A stretch of DNA of 64,000 nt from Acytostelium subglobosum LB1 (GCF_000787575.1 NW_012236501.1:161102-225101), one strand, 5' to 3'. Positions 24,269 through 35,622 are shown, numbered from the stretch's first letter. Notes: generated by a model not told the origin, from the letters alone. Made by a program: numbers and translations.

Positions 24269-24281
24269 GTTTATTTATGGG
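24269..24281 (-). terminator. Conserved 3' box (CCCATAAATAAAC) of the ankyrin array
   Basis: Read on the minus strand this is CCCATAAATAAAC, containing the polyadenylation hexamer AATAAA just past the stop of locus 7's upstream neighbour (locus 6 start side). The same 13-mer or a near copy lies just downstream of most array genes: 2304-2316 (overlapping the stop of locus 2), 6846-6861 (3 extra bases), 11241-11250 (partial), 20913-20925 and 29080-29092. Together they form a shared 3'-end signal carried along by tandem duplication. The hexamer role is standard eukaryotic knowledge; the wider box is an observation from this window. Confidence 0.6.
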
Positions 24282-24300
24282 TTTGCTCAAACACACTCAC

Positions 24301-27300
24301 TCAAACAAGTTGATTGATCAGCTTGGTGCAATGATTGATGATGTTCATGTGTCCATCGTTGAAGGCATTGAATCGCAGTTGCTTAAGCAATCGAATGGCA
24401 TTGAGTGGATGATTGTGTTGTTGTTCCATTGATCTCCAGAATGCTGAAGAGCGATCAAAGAGGTACGTGATCACTGAATGATGGTTCATCTTTGCCGCCT
24501 CCTCAATGACTCGAATTGTTGGCACAACTATTATTGATTGTCCGGCGTCTGAAGAACTGGTATTGCTAATGTTGTTGAATCGTTGATCAATGAATCGAAT
24601 GGTCTCAACATGTCCAGTGTTGCAAGCGTTGTCCAAAATATTGATGAGATGTGATCTTGATTGATGCGTGTTGGAATCGATGATGCCAATGTCCGCGAGT
24701 ACTGCCAATGAATCAACATCTGTGGTTTCCTTTAGCCTGTTGTAGTCAATATCATCTAGATCGATTGATGTGTCTTCGTCGTCGTTGGTTTCTTGCTGCC
24801 TGAATACATCAAGAATGTATTGGATTGATTGAGCATCACCTCGTTTGGCACATTGTGGTATGGCTCGAATGAACAACAATCGATGATTGGTCGAGGTGAA
24901 GATACCATGAACCAACTTGATCATTGAGAGGGAGTAGGATGCTGCACACTTGACAATCTTGACCACATCATCATCCTCGAATCGTTTGCCTAGTCCCGCA
25001 ATCCAACCATTGATGAAGGCTTGGACCACTTCGTCGGTCATCTTGGTCAGAGGTAATGTGGACGCAGCAATGACAAAGCTGAGATGTTTGAATGCAAAGT
25101 TGATGTGGTCGCTGGCAAGATATTTGGCAATCACCATGCCCACGGCAGGCTCGATCAGTGACCACTTGATGGCGCTCACTCTGTATCTCTCCAATCTAAG
25201 GACAATGCTCTTTTTAGTCTCATCCTCGATGTTGAACTCAAAGCCCAGGTCTTTGCCGTCCTCTGAATAATGATCCTCATCATATATGTTGAAGTCCCTA
25301 TCGACATACTCGGGTGGGATGCAGTACTGGTGCGTCTGTAGAATCATCTCGGCCGTCTCCACATCGCCAATCGTTGCTGCGGCACCTAGTGCCAAGTTAT
25401 AGTTGGTAATGAACTGGTGTTCATCCCTTTGTTCCTCCAAAAAGGTGATAGTGGCCTTGTCTTGATTGAGTATGGCACGTGCCATCACACGATCGAACGA
25501 GCATTTAAATTGATGGGGTGGTGCCACCAACTTCTGGACCAATCCAATTGACAAGATGCTTGGATGAATGTCCCTCACAGGTTGGATCGGTTCTTGAAGA
25601 AGGATCGCATCATCATGATCATCATCTTCTTCTTCATCCATGTCTTGGTCATTCTTCAATGGAAGTCCGAGCAAGAAGTCCACCACTTGCTCGTGGCCCC
25701 TCTTCAACACTTCTGAGATTGATCGGCAGGGATCGAATGTTCGATCTCGCGAGATTATGAACTGATGCAGTTGCTTGACTATGTCCAGATGGCCATTGAC
25801 CGCGGCACAACCAAAGATCTTGTTGTAATTCACATACCAACGGACGGATGGATGCATGAAATCTTGGAATCGCTCAAGAATGTGATTGAGTACGACGCCT
25901 TGACCATCTGCTGCGCATAGCTCCAGGAGTGCTTGGAGAACATGACTCATTTGGAATATACACCAGGACTGATCGACTTGATACTGTGCACTGGGCTGGA
26001 CGTGTGAAGGTAATAGGGAAGGTCCAAGCGCTCGGTCAAAGGCCTCCTTGTCGCTGATCCAATGTTTGAACATCACTTTGATCATATGTTTCGTGGTGTA
26101 TACTTTATCTCTGCTAAGTTTTATCAACTTGTACATGAGTGCTGGGTGGTTGACTGTGTCTAAGAGCTTGCCTTCAAACTTGAACTTTGTCTTTTGACTG
26201 AGTACCATCATCTCATCGATGCTGCGCTCCAATCCATCCTGATGACAGTGTGAATGATGCTCCACGATTGACTGTAGGATGGACCAATCATTTATATATT
26301 GGAAGCCGATGTTCATCGAGGGGTTGGCCAAAAGGACGTCCATAACTTGAGTGTCGGCACGAATGAGTGCTGCCGTGAGCAACTGGTTGTTGTCAGGGTA
26401 TATTTTGGCAACTGGATAGTATGACTTGAGGAACCACTCAATGGCGCCATACTTGATATAGTCGACCAGAGTATGCTTGGCCAACAGTTGTCCACCTTTG
26501 ATCAGTTTGTCATCTTTGACACCAAACCTCCTGTACAGATCACCAGTGGTCCTCATGATGATCATGCCCAGTCTTCTATCTCCGAACACCATTTGGAATG
26601 CTGTCGACAAACGTGATGATGATGTTGATTTTGTCTCCATCATTGTATCTGTACTCTCATCAACCTCTGGTTGTTTCCTGTTTGATTGCTTTAGTGTGAG
26701 TGAGTGATGGAATAGTTCTATGGTGTGATTGAGTGAGTGAGATAGCATACCTCTTCTTGTTGTTCGAACTGTTGTCGTTGTTGACGCGATTGATGATTGA
26801 GTGACATAGATGAATGACTCGCGTATATCCACAGCGATAAGCATAATTCAATACCAAGAGGACAATCCGTAGACGTTGAGTATTGGTGATGCCGTTGATG
26901 AAAGGTGATGCTGTCCATGTGTCCAAGAGGTATTCCAACACGTCGTATGAGTTGTATAACACAGCCACATTAATATTGTCCATAGAGTACTCAGTCAGTG
27001 ATGCATCTTTGTTTATGGTTCCATCATTGACCATAATAAGAATATATAGCCTGTTAAATTTACAAGCCTGTGATATGAGGGTCTCGATGATCGACTTCCC
27101 AGCATTGCCAATGAGCTTGTGGTACACCAACTCAAAGACCTCCTTGGTGTTCTTTGAGGCGCTCGATAAATAATCCTCAACATTGTCCTTGAGTGTAAAG
27201 GTGTCCAATATTGCCTGAACTACAGCCAATGAGCCCTCTTCAATAGCCTTAATGAGTCCTTCCTGGAAAACTCCAACAGGCTCTTTACCGCTACTCTTGA

Positions 27301-28984
27301 GATATATGATGTTCTCCACACATGAATGATCGATTGCCATGATGAGATGAGAGCGGTTGAGGTCGGCTGGTCCCTTACTCTGATTGACCAGTATCATGAA
27401 CTTTAATGACACGCCAGCCGAGAGCGACTTGGCTCGCATCAGTTCCTCGGACTGCTTCATATCAAAGTGATTGTTGGTGATGAATGCTGTTGCCACCTCC
27501 TCGTTCATGCCGCTGTCCTCACTCCAAATGGCCGTGATCATGTTCTCGAGGTCCTTGGGACTGAGCATCAGTGGCTTCAGTTTGAGAGAATGATCATTGC
27601 TGTGTGAGGCGATCAACATGCCCATCTCGGGTGACATTCTGAGCCATATGTTGTCCTTGGGCGTGTCCGACTTGGTGATATCAAGATTCTTGCAGTGTGG
27701 TAGGATGTGCTTGGCTGCCACCAAGCTGTTGTTTCGAATCGCTGACCTCAACATGTCTTTGAGTGCTCGATCATTCGTCAACATTCCATTCTTTTTGAAT
27801 TGCTCCATATTGATTGTACACTTGACTCCTTGATGTTTGGACAATCGCTCAAGCAATGATGTGGTCACCTTGTACTCATTGATATCACCCACAGTCTGAA
27901 CCATCATGCGCTTTTTCTGGTCTTTGTGTGATCGAGATCTGGTGATGAGTTCGAGGAGATGCTCAGCCATGTCCATATGACCATCGATCAGTGCTGTTTC
28001 AAGCAGTGTTTTTGATGATGCCAAGTCAATGTTGACCTGATCTTTGAGCTCATCCGTGATGTACTTGAGGAGTTGCGTGCGACCATTACATACCATCCAA
28101 CTCACCTGGATATAATCAATGGAGATGGCTTCTCCACAATTGACCAGCTTCAAACGCTCAAAGAGCACTTTGAAAACGTCATTACCTCCATGCTGACAGC
28201 AATCAGATATGAATCCAAACAGTGTCTCTTTGGGCTGTGTGATAGACTCGGGCATGTGATCCAAGAGGTATTGTACACTCTCGGCCTGGTTGTGGCATAC
28301 TGAGTGTCTCGTGATGGCATTCCACAGGTCATGATTGCCCAGGTGATCACTGATCAGGTGAAGAATGTTGATGTCCACACCAGGTCTCACCAACAAGTTG
28401 GTCAAGTCATCTTCACTTTCATCCTCGCCTTCCTCATCGTCCAATATTGAGTGTTGTAGTAGATGTTTGAGGAATTGTTCGTCGCCGTGATCGATGGCGA
28501 TAAGTAGCATTGCGAGTGTGACGTCGATCAACTGATGATGATAGTTGATGTCAATGTAGGCCTGAAGCATTACGATGCTGCCACTCTTTATCACACAGGT
28601 GCGATAGAGATCCATGCAATCCTCGTCCTCATAGTCTTGAGGCAATGTCAAATTGGTGCAAGTCAACAGATGTTTGAACACTCGTTCATTCTTGAGCGTC
28701 ATTGCAGTCTCGAATAAATAGAAGTTGTGAGGGTATGATGCCGAAACACGATCAAAAGCTTCGATAAAGTATTGTGTGGCATTGCAATGTAACATCTGAT
28801 CAAAGCTGCCCTGGTCCAATAGTTGTCTGCCCTTGATCACTGATATGTAAGTCTCGGCACTGACGTGAAGGTTAATGATGTTGCGATGGATGACACTGAT
28901 ATGTTTGAGTATCATGCCTAACAGTGTAGCATCTCCCAACACTCTATGTATCGCTATATTATGTCTATTATTATTGTTATCCAT
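24301..28984 (-). CDS. Ankyrin-array gene 7, intact two-exon gene
   Basis: Model: complement join(24301..26677, 26751..28984), 1536 residues, ATG at 28984 (MDNNNNRHNIAIHRVL). First half: header (ATLLGMILKHISVIHRN; VISVIKGRQLLDQGSFDQML) and ankyrin-like repeats such as GHMDMAEHLLELITRS, ending NNKKR. The 73-nt phase-2 intron joins AG| to |G AAA CAA. Second half: linker KQPEVDESTDTMMET, second header (STAFQMVFGDRRLGMIIMRT), acidic spacer DMDEEEDDDHDD, landmark RDIHPSILSIGLVQKLV, and the conserved ending CTKLINQLV. This is the best reference member of the array. Biochemical role unknown; likely an intracellular protein-interaction scaffold. Confidence 0.85.
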
Positions 28985-29110
28985 GTTGTAGTTGTATAGT
29001 GAATGAATAAATGAAAGAATGAACGAGTCTCAAGTTTGAAGTGAAGGTCACGTGCCAAACATTTGATCACACGAATAATGTTTATTTATGGGCTTGAAGT
29101 TCATTCACAC

Positions 29111-32100
29111 TCACACAAGTTGATTGATCAGCTTGGTGCAATCATTGATGATGTTCAAGTGTCCATTATTGAAGGCATAGTATTGAAGTTGTTTAAGCAA
29201 TCGAATGGCATTGAGTGGATGACTTTGTTGTAGTTCCATCGATCTCCAATATATTGACTTGCGATCAAAGAGGTACTTGATCACTGAATGATGGTTCAAC
29301 ATGACTGCCTTCTCAATGGCTGGATATGTTGGTACAAGCATCATCCTTCCGCCAGGGTGTGGACCATTCTGGTTGAATCGTTGATCAATGAATCGAATGG
29401 TCTCAACATGTCCAGTGTTGCAAGCGTTGTCCAATATTTTGACGATGTTTGATCTTGATTGATGCGTGTTGGAATCGATGATGCCATTGTCCGCAAGTAC
29501 TGCCAATGTATCAACATCTGTTGTTTCATTGAGCCTGTCGTAGTCAATATCTTTGAGATTGAGTGATGTGTCGCCCGATGCCTCTCTGATCACATCAATC
29601 ATGAATTGGATTGATTGAGAGTCACCTCGTTTGGCACAAAAGGCAATGGCTTGAATGAACAACAATCGATGCTTGGTCGTGGTGAAGATACCATGAACCA
29701 ACTTGATCATTGAGAGTGATGTGAATGCTGCACACTTGACAATCTGGATCACATCATCATCCAGGAGTTGTTTGCCTCGAGACGCAATCCAACCACTGAT
29801 GAAAGATCGGACCAGATCATCAGTCATCTTTGTCGATGCTGCGCTCCAATCCCGACTGATGACAGTTTGAATGATGCTCCACAATGGACTCTAGTAAGCT
29901 CTTTTCGTCTCCGAAATTATAGGGATCTTCCATGGCGGAGCTGATGTCGCAGATGATACCCATCGAAGGGTTGGCCAGGAGGACGTCCATAACTTGAGTG
30001 TCGGCACGAATGAGTGCTGCTGTGAGCAACTTGGTGTTGTCAGGGTATATGTTGGCAACTGGATAGTATGACTTGAGGAACCACTCAATGGCGCCATACT
30101 TGATATAGTCGACCAGAGTATGCTTGGCCAACAGTTGACCACCTTTGATCAGTTTGTCATCTTTGACACCAAACCTCCTGTACACATCACCAATGGTCCT
30201 CATGATGATCATGCCCAGTCTCCTATCTCTGAACACCATTTGGAATGCTGTCGACAAGCGTGAAGATGATGTTGATGTTGTCTCCATCATTATATCTGTA
30301 CTCTCATCATCAGTCTCTGATTTCTTCCTGATTTGTTTGATTGATTGAGTGTGAGTGAGTGATGGTATAGTTCCATGGTGTGATTGATAGCATACCTCTT
30401 CTTGTTGTTCGAACTGTTATTTTTGATGCGATTGATGATTGATTGACATAGACGAATGACTCGCGTAAAGCCAAGGTAATGAGCAGTGGGTAGTGCCTCG
30501 TTGATATTGCGCAGACGTTGAGTATTGGTCGTGTTGACGAATGGTGATGCTGTCCAGGTGTCCAAGAGATACTCCAACACGTCGTATGAGTTGGATTCTG
30601 CCGCAAGAGATATATGATTCCAAGTGTACTGAGCCAGAGAAGGGTCAGCAGGGCTGACAGTTGTGGATGGTCCATCATTGAGCATCTTTAGAATGTGTAG
30701 CTTGTTCAATTTGCATGCAGTGATGATGAGGGACCCAGTGATCGACTTGTTGAAGATGCCCATGTGCTTGTTGTACACCAACTCAAACACTTCCTTGGTG
30801 TTCTTTGAAGCGCAAGTAATGAATATTCATCAGCGGACCAAATATCAAGGTTGTCCAACACAGCTTGTGCGGTCGCGAATGAGCCATTTGCTAAGACCAT
30901 GGAAATTGCATCGTCGCGGCCAGCCATCCAATTATCTCCCACCTTGATGTCCTTGAGATAGATGATGTTCTCCACACAAGAATGTTGAATGGCACTGATG
31001 AGATGAGCCTTGGTGAAGCCGGCTTGGTCCTCGCACTGATTGACCAGTTGCATGAACTTCTATGACACGCCAGCCGAGATCGACTTGGCTTGTTTGTGCT
31101 CATCAGACGGTGACGACAGGTCAAAGTAGCCGTTGGTGACGAATGCAGTGGCCACCTCCTCGTTCATGCGTGTGCCCGGCCTCCAAATGGCCAACATCAT
31201 GTTAATCATGTCTTTGGCGCTGAGCTTCAGTGGCTTTGGTTGGCCAGGATGTGTGGCGATCAGCATGCCCATCTCGGGTGACATGTGGTGCCAGATGTTG
31301 TAGATATGGGAATCGATCGGCGTTACAAACGTGGTTATACAAAGATCCTTGCAATGTGACAGGATGTGTTTTGCTGCCTCCAAGTTATTGTTCTCAATAG
31401 CTGACCACAACTTGGCTTTGAGTGTTCGATCATTCGTCAAAGTTCCATCCACTTTGAATTGCTCCACATTGATTGTACACTTAACGCCTTGATGTTTGGA
31501 CAATCGTTCAATCAATGATGTTGACACCAAGTCCTCGTGGATGTCGTCCACCTTCTGAACTTGCATCTTGCGCTTGTCTGTGCCGGATTGGGACCGGTGA
31601 TGAGTTCGAGGAGTAGTTCGGCCATGTCCATATGGCCATTGACCAGCGCTTCTTGAAGCAGTGAGTTGGATGACCACAAGTCGATCTTGATCTCACCATT
31701 GACATCTTCCAAGATGTACTTGATTAGCTGTGTGTGGCCAGACGAGACCATCATACTCGCGTGTTTGGCATTGATTGAATAGTTATACCTGGTCAGCGTC
31801 ATATGCTTAAAGAGCACTTTGAACACATCAGTGTGACCACGCAAACAACAAACATCCACGTATGTTCTTTTGAATATACTGTCGTCTAGCCTTGTAATGA
31901 TATCAGGGGTGCGTTCGAAGAGGAACTGTACAATCTCGGCCTCGTTGTGCTACACAGTGTGTTCCAAGATGGGTTCCCACATTAGTTGATTACCCAGGTG
32001 ATCACTGATCAGGTGCAGAATGTTGATGTCCACATCAGGCCTCACCGGCTTGTCAAATCTATCGTTTAGATTCCCGACGATTGAGCGTTGAAGTAGAAGT

Positions 32101-32597
32101 TTGAGGAATTGCTCGTCGCAATGATTGACTGCCATTATTAGCATGGCGTATGTGATGTGGATCATCTGTTGATGGTGGCTGATGTCCAAGTAGGCCTGGA
32201 GCATAGTGATGTTGCCACTCCTGATCACTGAGGTGCGCAAATCATCCATGAACTCCTCATCATCGTACTCTTGGGAAAAAGTCATGTTGGTGCAGTTGGT
32301 CAACATATGTTTGAACGCTCGCTCATTCTTGAACTCCACCGCACTCTCGAGAATACATTCATTGTGAGGGTATGACGAAGAGACGTTAGCATTGTACTTT
32401 AACATCTGTTTAAGATTGCCCTTGTCCAATAGTTGTCTGCCCTTGATCACTGATCTGATCACCTTATTGTCCAACAATCTACGATGGATACCACCAACAT
32501 GATCGAATATCTTTTCACATAGTTTGGCATCTCCCAACACTCTATGTATTGATATATTATTATGATTGTTGTCCATGTTTTTGTTGTTTTTGATCAT
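29111..32597 (-). pseudogene. Ankyrin-array gene 8, decayed copy with a large exon-2 deletion
   Basis: The start at 32597 (MIKNNKNMDNNHNN; the family-like start is the second Met) leads into a header and then breaks into at least five frames (ends near 31.95, 31.51, 31.06 and 30.71 kb). The exon-1 ending NNKKR and the donor near 30.39 kb are preserved. The second half starts near 30.3 kb with STAFQMVFRDRRLGMIIMRT. It stops soon after GLERSID, where the sequence jumps to TKMTDDLVRSFISGW in another frame, so about 390 residues of the second half are missing relative to locus 7. The remainder is open to the TGA at 29111. Exon-2 header DNA is nearly identical to loci 6 and 7. Confidence 0.75.
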
Positions 32598-33299
32598 TCA
32601 TTTGGTTTGTTGTGTGATCATCGGTCATCCAAAGGGGGTTGTTCCACCCCACCACACTAACTCTTAATTTATGGGATATTTTATAATTCAAGAAGTTGAC
32701 TGATCACTTCATCAAGTCAATCAACTGCATTATTATTCAGTAACAAATAAATATTTATTATAATTCCAAATATAACTAAGTATCATTATTTGTATTATAC
32801 ATACAATAACTCCGATAAATGATCACGACAAAAGGATCTACATCTATTTTAAGTCGACCCAAAATAGGACCTACACTTGTTGTTAAAATTAGCCTCATCT
32901 TTTGATAGAAGGAAAAGACAACGATACACGGTCGACCGTGTTTTGTCATCATTGTTTAGATGGACCATCAACTCATTCATACCCCTTTTCGGCCTCACAC
33001 ACACATATTCTTACTCATCGTTTGACGCATGAAAACAGAGGACAATCGTGGTGTTTGGTGTTGGTTTCTTGTAGGTGGGGGTATGGCAAGGACCTGCGTT
33101 TAATAATCTGGTGCTGAGACGTCAGAGTGATAGTGAGTGAGTGAGTTAGAGATGAGGGTTGAGGTTGTGTCTTTAAAGTCTAGCCTAAGAATAATGAATG
33201 AATGAATATAGCAGCTGACACTCATACACACAGTAACAACAACGACACAGACTCCTACACGCCTACTCTCTTGATCGATCAATCAAACCAAACATTACA
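32598..33299. other. Intergenic, array end to PH-TIPE gene
   Basis: A 702-bp spacer marking the end of the ankyrin array. It is A/T-rich near 32740-32830 and has a perfect 16-bp palindrome (ACACGGTCGACCGTGT) at 32926-32941 followed by TTTT. The last 150 bp, rich in (GTGA)/(ACAC), are the likely promoter and leader of the following plus-strand gene. No convincing ORF or RNA gene is seen. Confidence 0.6.
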
Positions 33300-34493
33300 A
33301 TGTCCACTCCTACTTCAACTACATCAACTACATCTACTACATCTACAACTACTACAACTACATCATCTACAACAAGTAAAATGACAACAGCAGCAGCAAC
33401 ATCGATCGTTGCCTTTGAGGGTATTCTAGACACAGCAAAGAAGTCACATATTCACAGTCTAAAGTATAAGAATAGATATGCTCGATTAGTACCAGGTGCA
33501 TTATATATATATCAAACTGAACAAGTATGTATACTTGATTGAATGATTGATTGAATAGAATTGATTGACTGACACAATCAATCAACCAATCATGATAGGA
33601 TGACGACTTTAAATGTATAGATATTGAGTTGGCACAGATAGACCTCAATCCACCAAACAATACAAGACCCTACACCTTTGCCATTCGCAACAGTTCAAGC
33701 AAAGTGTTCTACTTCTCTGCAAATACTCAACAAGGTATGATTATGATGTTGATGATTGATCAAATGAGGTGAATGAACGAAGCAAAGAACAGACATACTC
33801 ATAAACTCAATCAATCATAATAATATAGAGTTCGATCATTGGACACAACATGTAAAGACATGTCAAGGAAAGAAGAATGGTGGAGCACCTGTATTGTCAA
33901 GAGAGGAATCGATAAAGAGAGAGGGTAGGACAGATGTGCTGTTTAGAGCAAAGAAGAACATCTCTGGAAAGATCGCAGGATCAGGCGTTGGAAAGAGCGG
34001 TTTGAAGAAGATGATACCAGAGGAGGGCCGCGAGCTAATCAGCTCAGTGAGGAAGATCATCAAGCGTGTGTCCAACGAGGAGAAGGCCAACGAGACCGAG
34101 AAGAACATCATCAAGATACTCATCAAGATCTTCTACCAGATCGACTCCAAGACCATCCAGATCCAGGACTTGGCCAAGGTGGACAAGGCGCTGCGTGACG
34201 CGTTCAACAGTCTGGACCGTGCCTTCCGCTTCTACGGCGTCAAGAAGTCGGCCGACCTCAAGCCCATCTTTGACGACGTGACCAAGGCGTTCAAGTCGGC
34301 CGAGCACGAGTCGGTCATCCTGTTCTCGCCATACCTGCGACCACACAACATCCAGAAGATGCGCACAACCTTTGCCTTCCTCGGTTCGGGCGAGTTCTTT
34401 AGCAAGGTGTGGGACGACATGGAGATTGAGGACGACCTCTTCCTCCTGATCAGTGCTCTCAACAAGTATACTCAGATTGAGATCATTCATTAA
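33300..34493 (+). CDS. PH domain-TIPE (TNFAIP8-like) protein
   Basis: Model: join(33300..33524, 33599..33734, 33829..34493), 341 residues, introns 74 and 94 nt. After a Thr/Ser-rich leader (1-33) a pleckstrin-homology domain runs from about 38 to 125: AFEGILDTAKK, YKNRYARLVPGALYIYQ, FAIRNSSSKVFYFSA and the C-terminal helix FDHWTQHVKTC with the invariant W. From about 170 to the end is an all-helical TNFAIP8/TIPE domain (ELISSVRKIIKRV, NIIKILIKIFYQI, LKPIFDDVTKAFKSA, HESVILFSPYLRP). TIPE proteins hold a lipid-tail cavity and carry or present phosphoinositides; a PH domain also binds these lipids. The inferred role is phosphoinositide-linked signalling at membranes. The last exon is noticeably richer in C/G-ending codons than the N-terminus. 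Confidence 0.85.
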
Positions 34494-34819
34494 GATGGTT
34501 GGCGCCTTCGAAGGAATCCCTCTACATTGACGCGTGTGTGTTGGATCAATAACCAGTGCGCGCGCACTTCCAAGGGGGTAGACGACAACACATGATCATT
34601 CGCCAGCTACATCAATGCATTCACTCGACCATCCAGACGAACTCTGGGTGGACCTTACTTCACCTGCTTCCAATTAAATTAATTAAAGAATTGTAAATTA
34701 CCAGGAACAAGGCCTCGTGAGTCCTTTTGTGGGCCATATTGCGCGCCCTTGCGTCCTTTTCATTCTTGTCAATCAATCAATCAATCAGTCCCACTTCTTG
34801 ACACGTCCATCTATCCAAG
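34494..34819. other. Intergenic, upstream of histone-fusion gene
   Basis: A 326-bp spacer between two plus-strand genes. It contains an A/T-rich patch at about 34674-34700 and a CAAT-repeat stretch at 34771-34790 typical of leaders in this window. No ORF, RNA gene or recognisable histone-gene 3' stem-loop is seen. Confidence 0.5.
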
Positions 34820-35564
34820 ATGAGAAGAAAGCAGAGAAAGTTAACAGCCAATGAGTTGGCAAACCAATGGCAAGGGAGGTATATCAATGAGGTGCTCCAG
34901 GAGAACAAAGACAAGGACAAGACAACAACGACCCACCCATATCTCACAATTTCCGCTAATGCCGTCGCCGTATTGGTCTCACTAATGCGTGATATAACCG
35001 TTCGTGTATTGGTCACCTCTAGAGACATGCTTCAAAGTAGAGGCAAGAAATTGCTATCAGGTCGCGACATATACTATTCATCACTCATTCATCTTTCCGA
35101 GTTGAAGACTAGGAAGATTCAATTGATGGATGCCATCAGGCAAGTGAACGTTGTCTCAATCGAGGCAAACAAGAGACAAAGAAAGTTCCGAGAGATGTGT
35201 CGCCAAACCAAGTGGTTCGCACGCATGCGCCGAGACGTATCGCGCAACCTCGCCAACATGGTTCACTACCTCCTGAACCTTATCATTCGACTGTCCTTGG
35301 AGCAAGCCAAAGTTGATAAAAAGACACGATTGGTATGGCATTTATATCCCAAACAATCATCAATTTATCTCTAACTCACTCAATCCCAATGTCCAATCAT
35401 GTGATCAGACTCCTAATCATATTGGCCGTGCCTTGCATCATGATGATGAGTTGAATAATCTGTTCAGAGGTGTGACCATCCCACAAACAAACGTGCGTCT
35501 TGGATACAACAATCAAAAGATCAAAGCAGAGCATGCTGGTACTCCAACTGAATGGATGAACTAA
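34820..35564 (+). CDS. Histone H2B-H2A fusion protein (histone doublet)
   Basis: Model: join(34820..35332, 35409..35564), 222 residues, one 76-nt phase-0 intron (TTG|gtatgg...cag|ACT). Residues 20-110 match the H2B fold in order: RYINEVL (alpha1-like YIYKVL), LTISANAVAVLVSLMRDITVR (H2B ISSKAMSIMNSFVNDIFER) and LLSGRDIYYSSLIHLSEL (H2B TITSREIQTAVRLLLPGEL). Residues 130-205 match H2A: FARMRRDV (YAERVGAG), MVHYLLNLIIRLSLEQAKV aligned without gaps to VLEYLTAEILELAGNAARD, then KKTRL|TPNHIGRAL (KKTRIIPRHLQLAI), DDELNNLF (DEELNKLL) and RGVTIPQTNV (GGVTIAQGGV). The second exon encodes the H2A docking part. Only a short linker (about 110-130) joins the folds, and N-terminal tails are short. Likely a nuclear histone variant forming a covalent H2A-H2B dimer unit; function inferred. 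Confidence 0.85.
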
Positions 35565-35622
35565 TCAAATATCCAATATCCAATGTCTAATATCTAATAC
35601 ATGAGAGTTGCTGGATGGTTTG

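Noticed and set aside
33367-34490. Minus-strand frames opposite the PH-TIPE gene
   Set aside because: The plus-strand product has clear PH and TIPE motifs with proper introns; the antisense frames have none.
34820-35564. Histone fusion as a viral contaminant or inserted virus segment
   Set aside because: The gene has an intron of host type and length, and clear host genes lie within 330 bp and 60 bp on its two sides; no viral gene is nearby.
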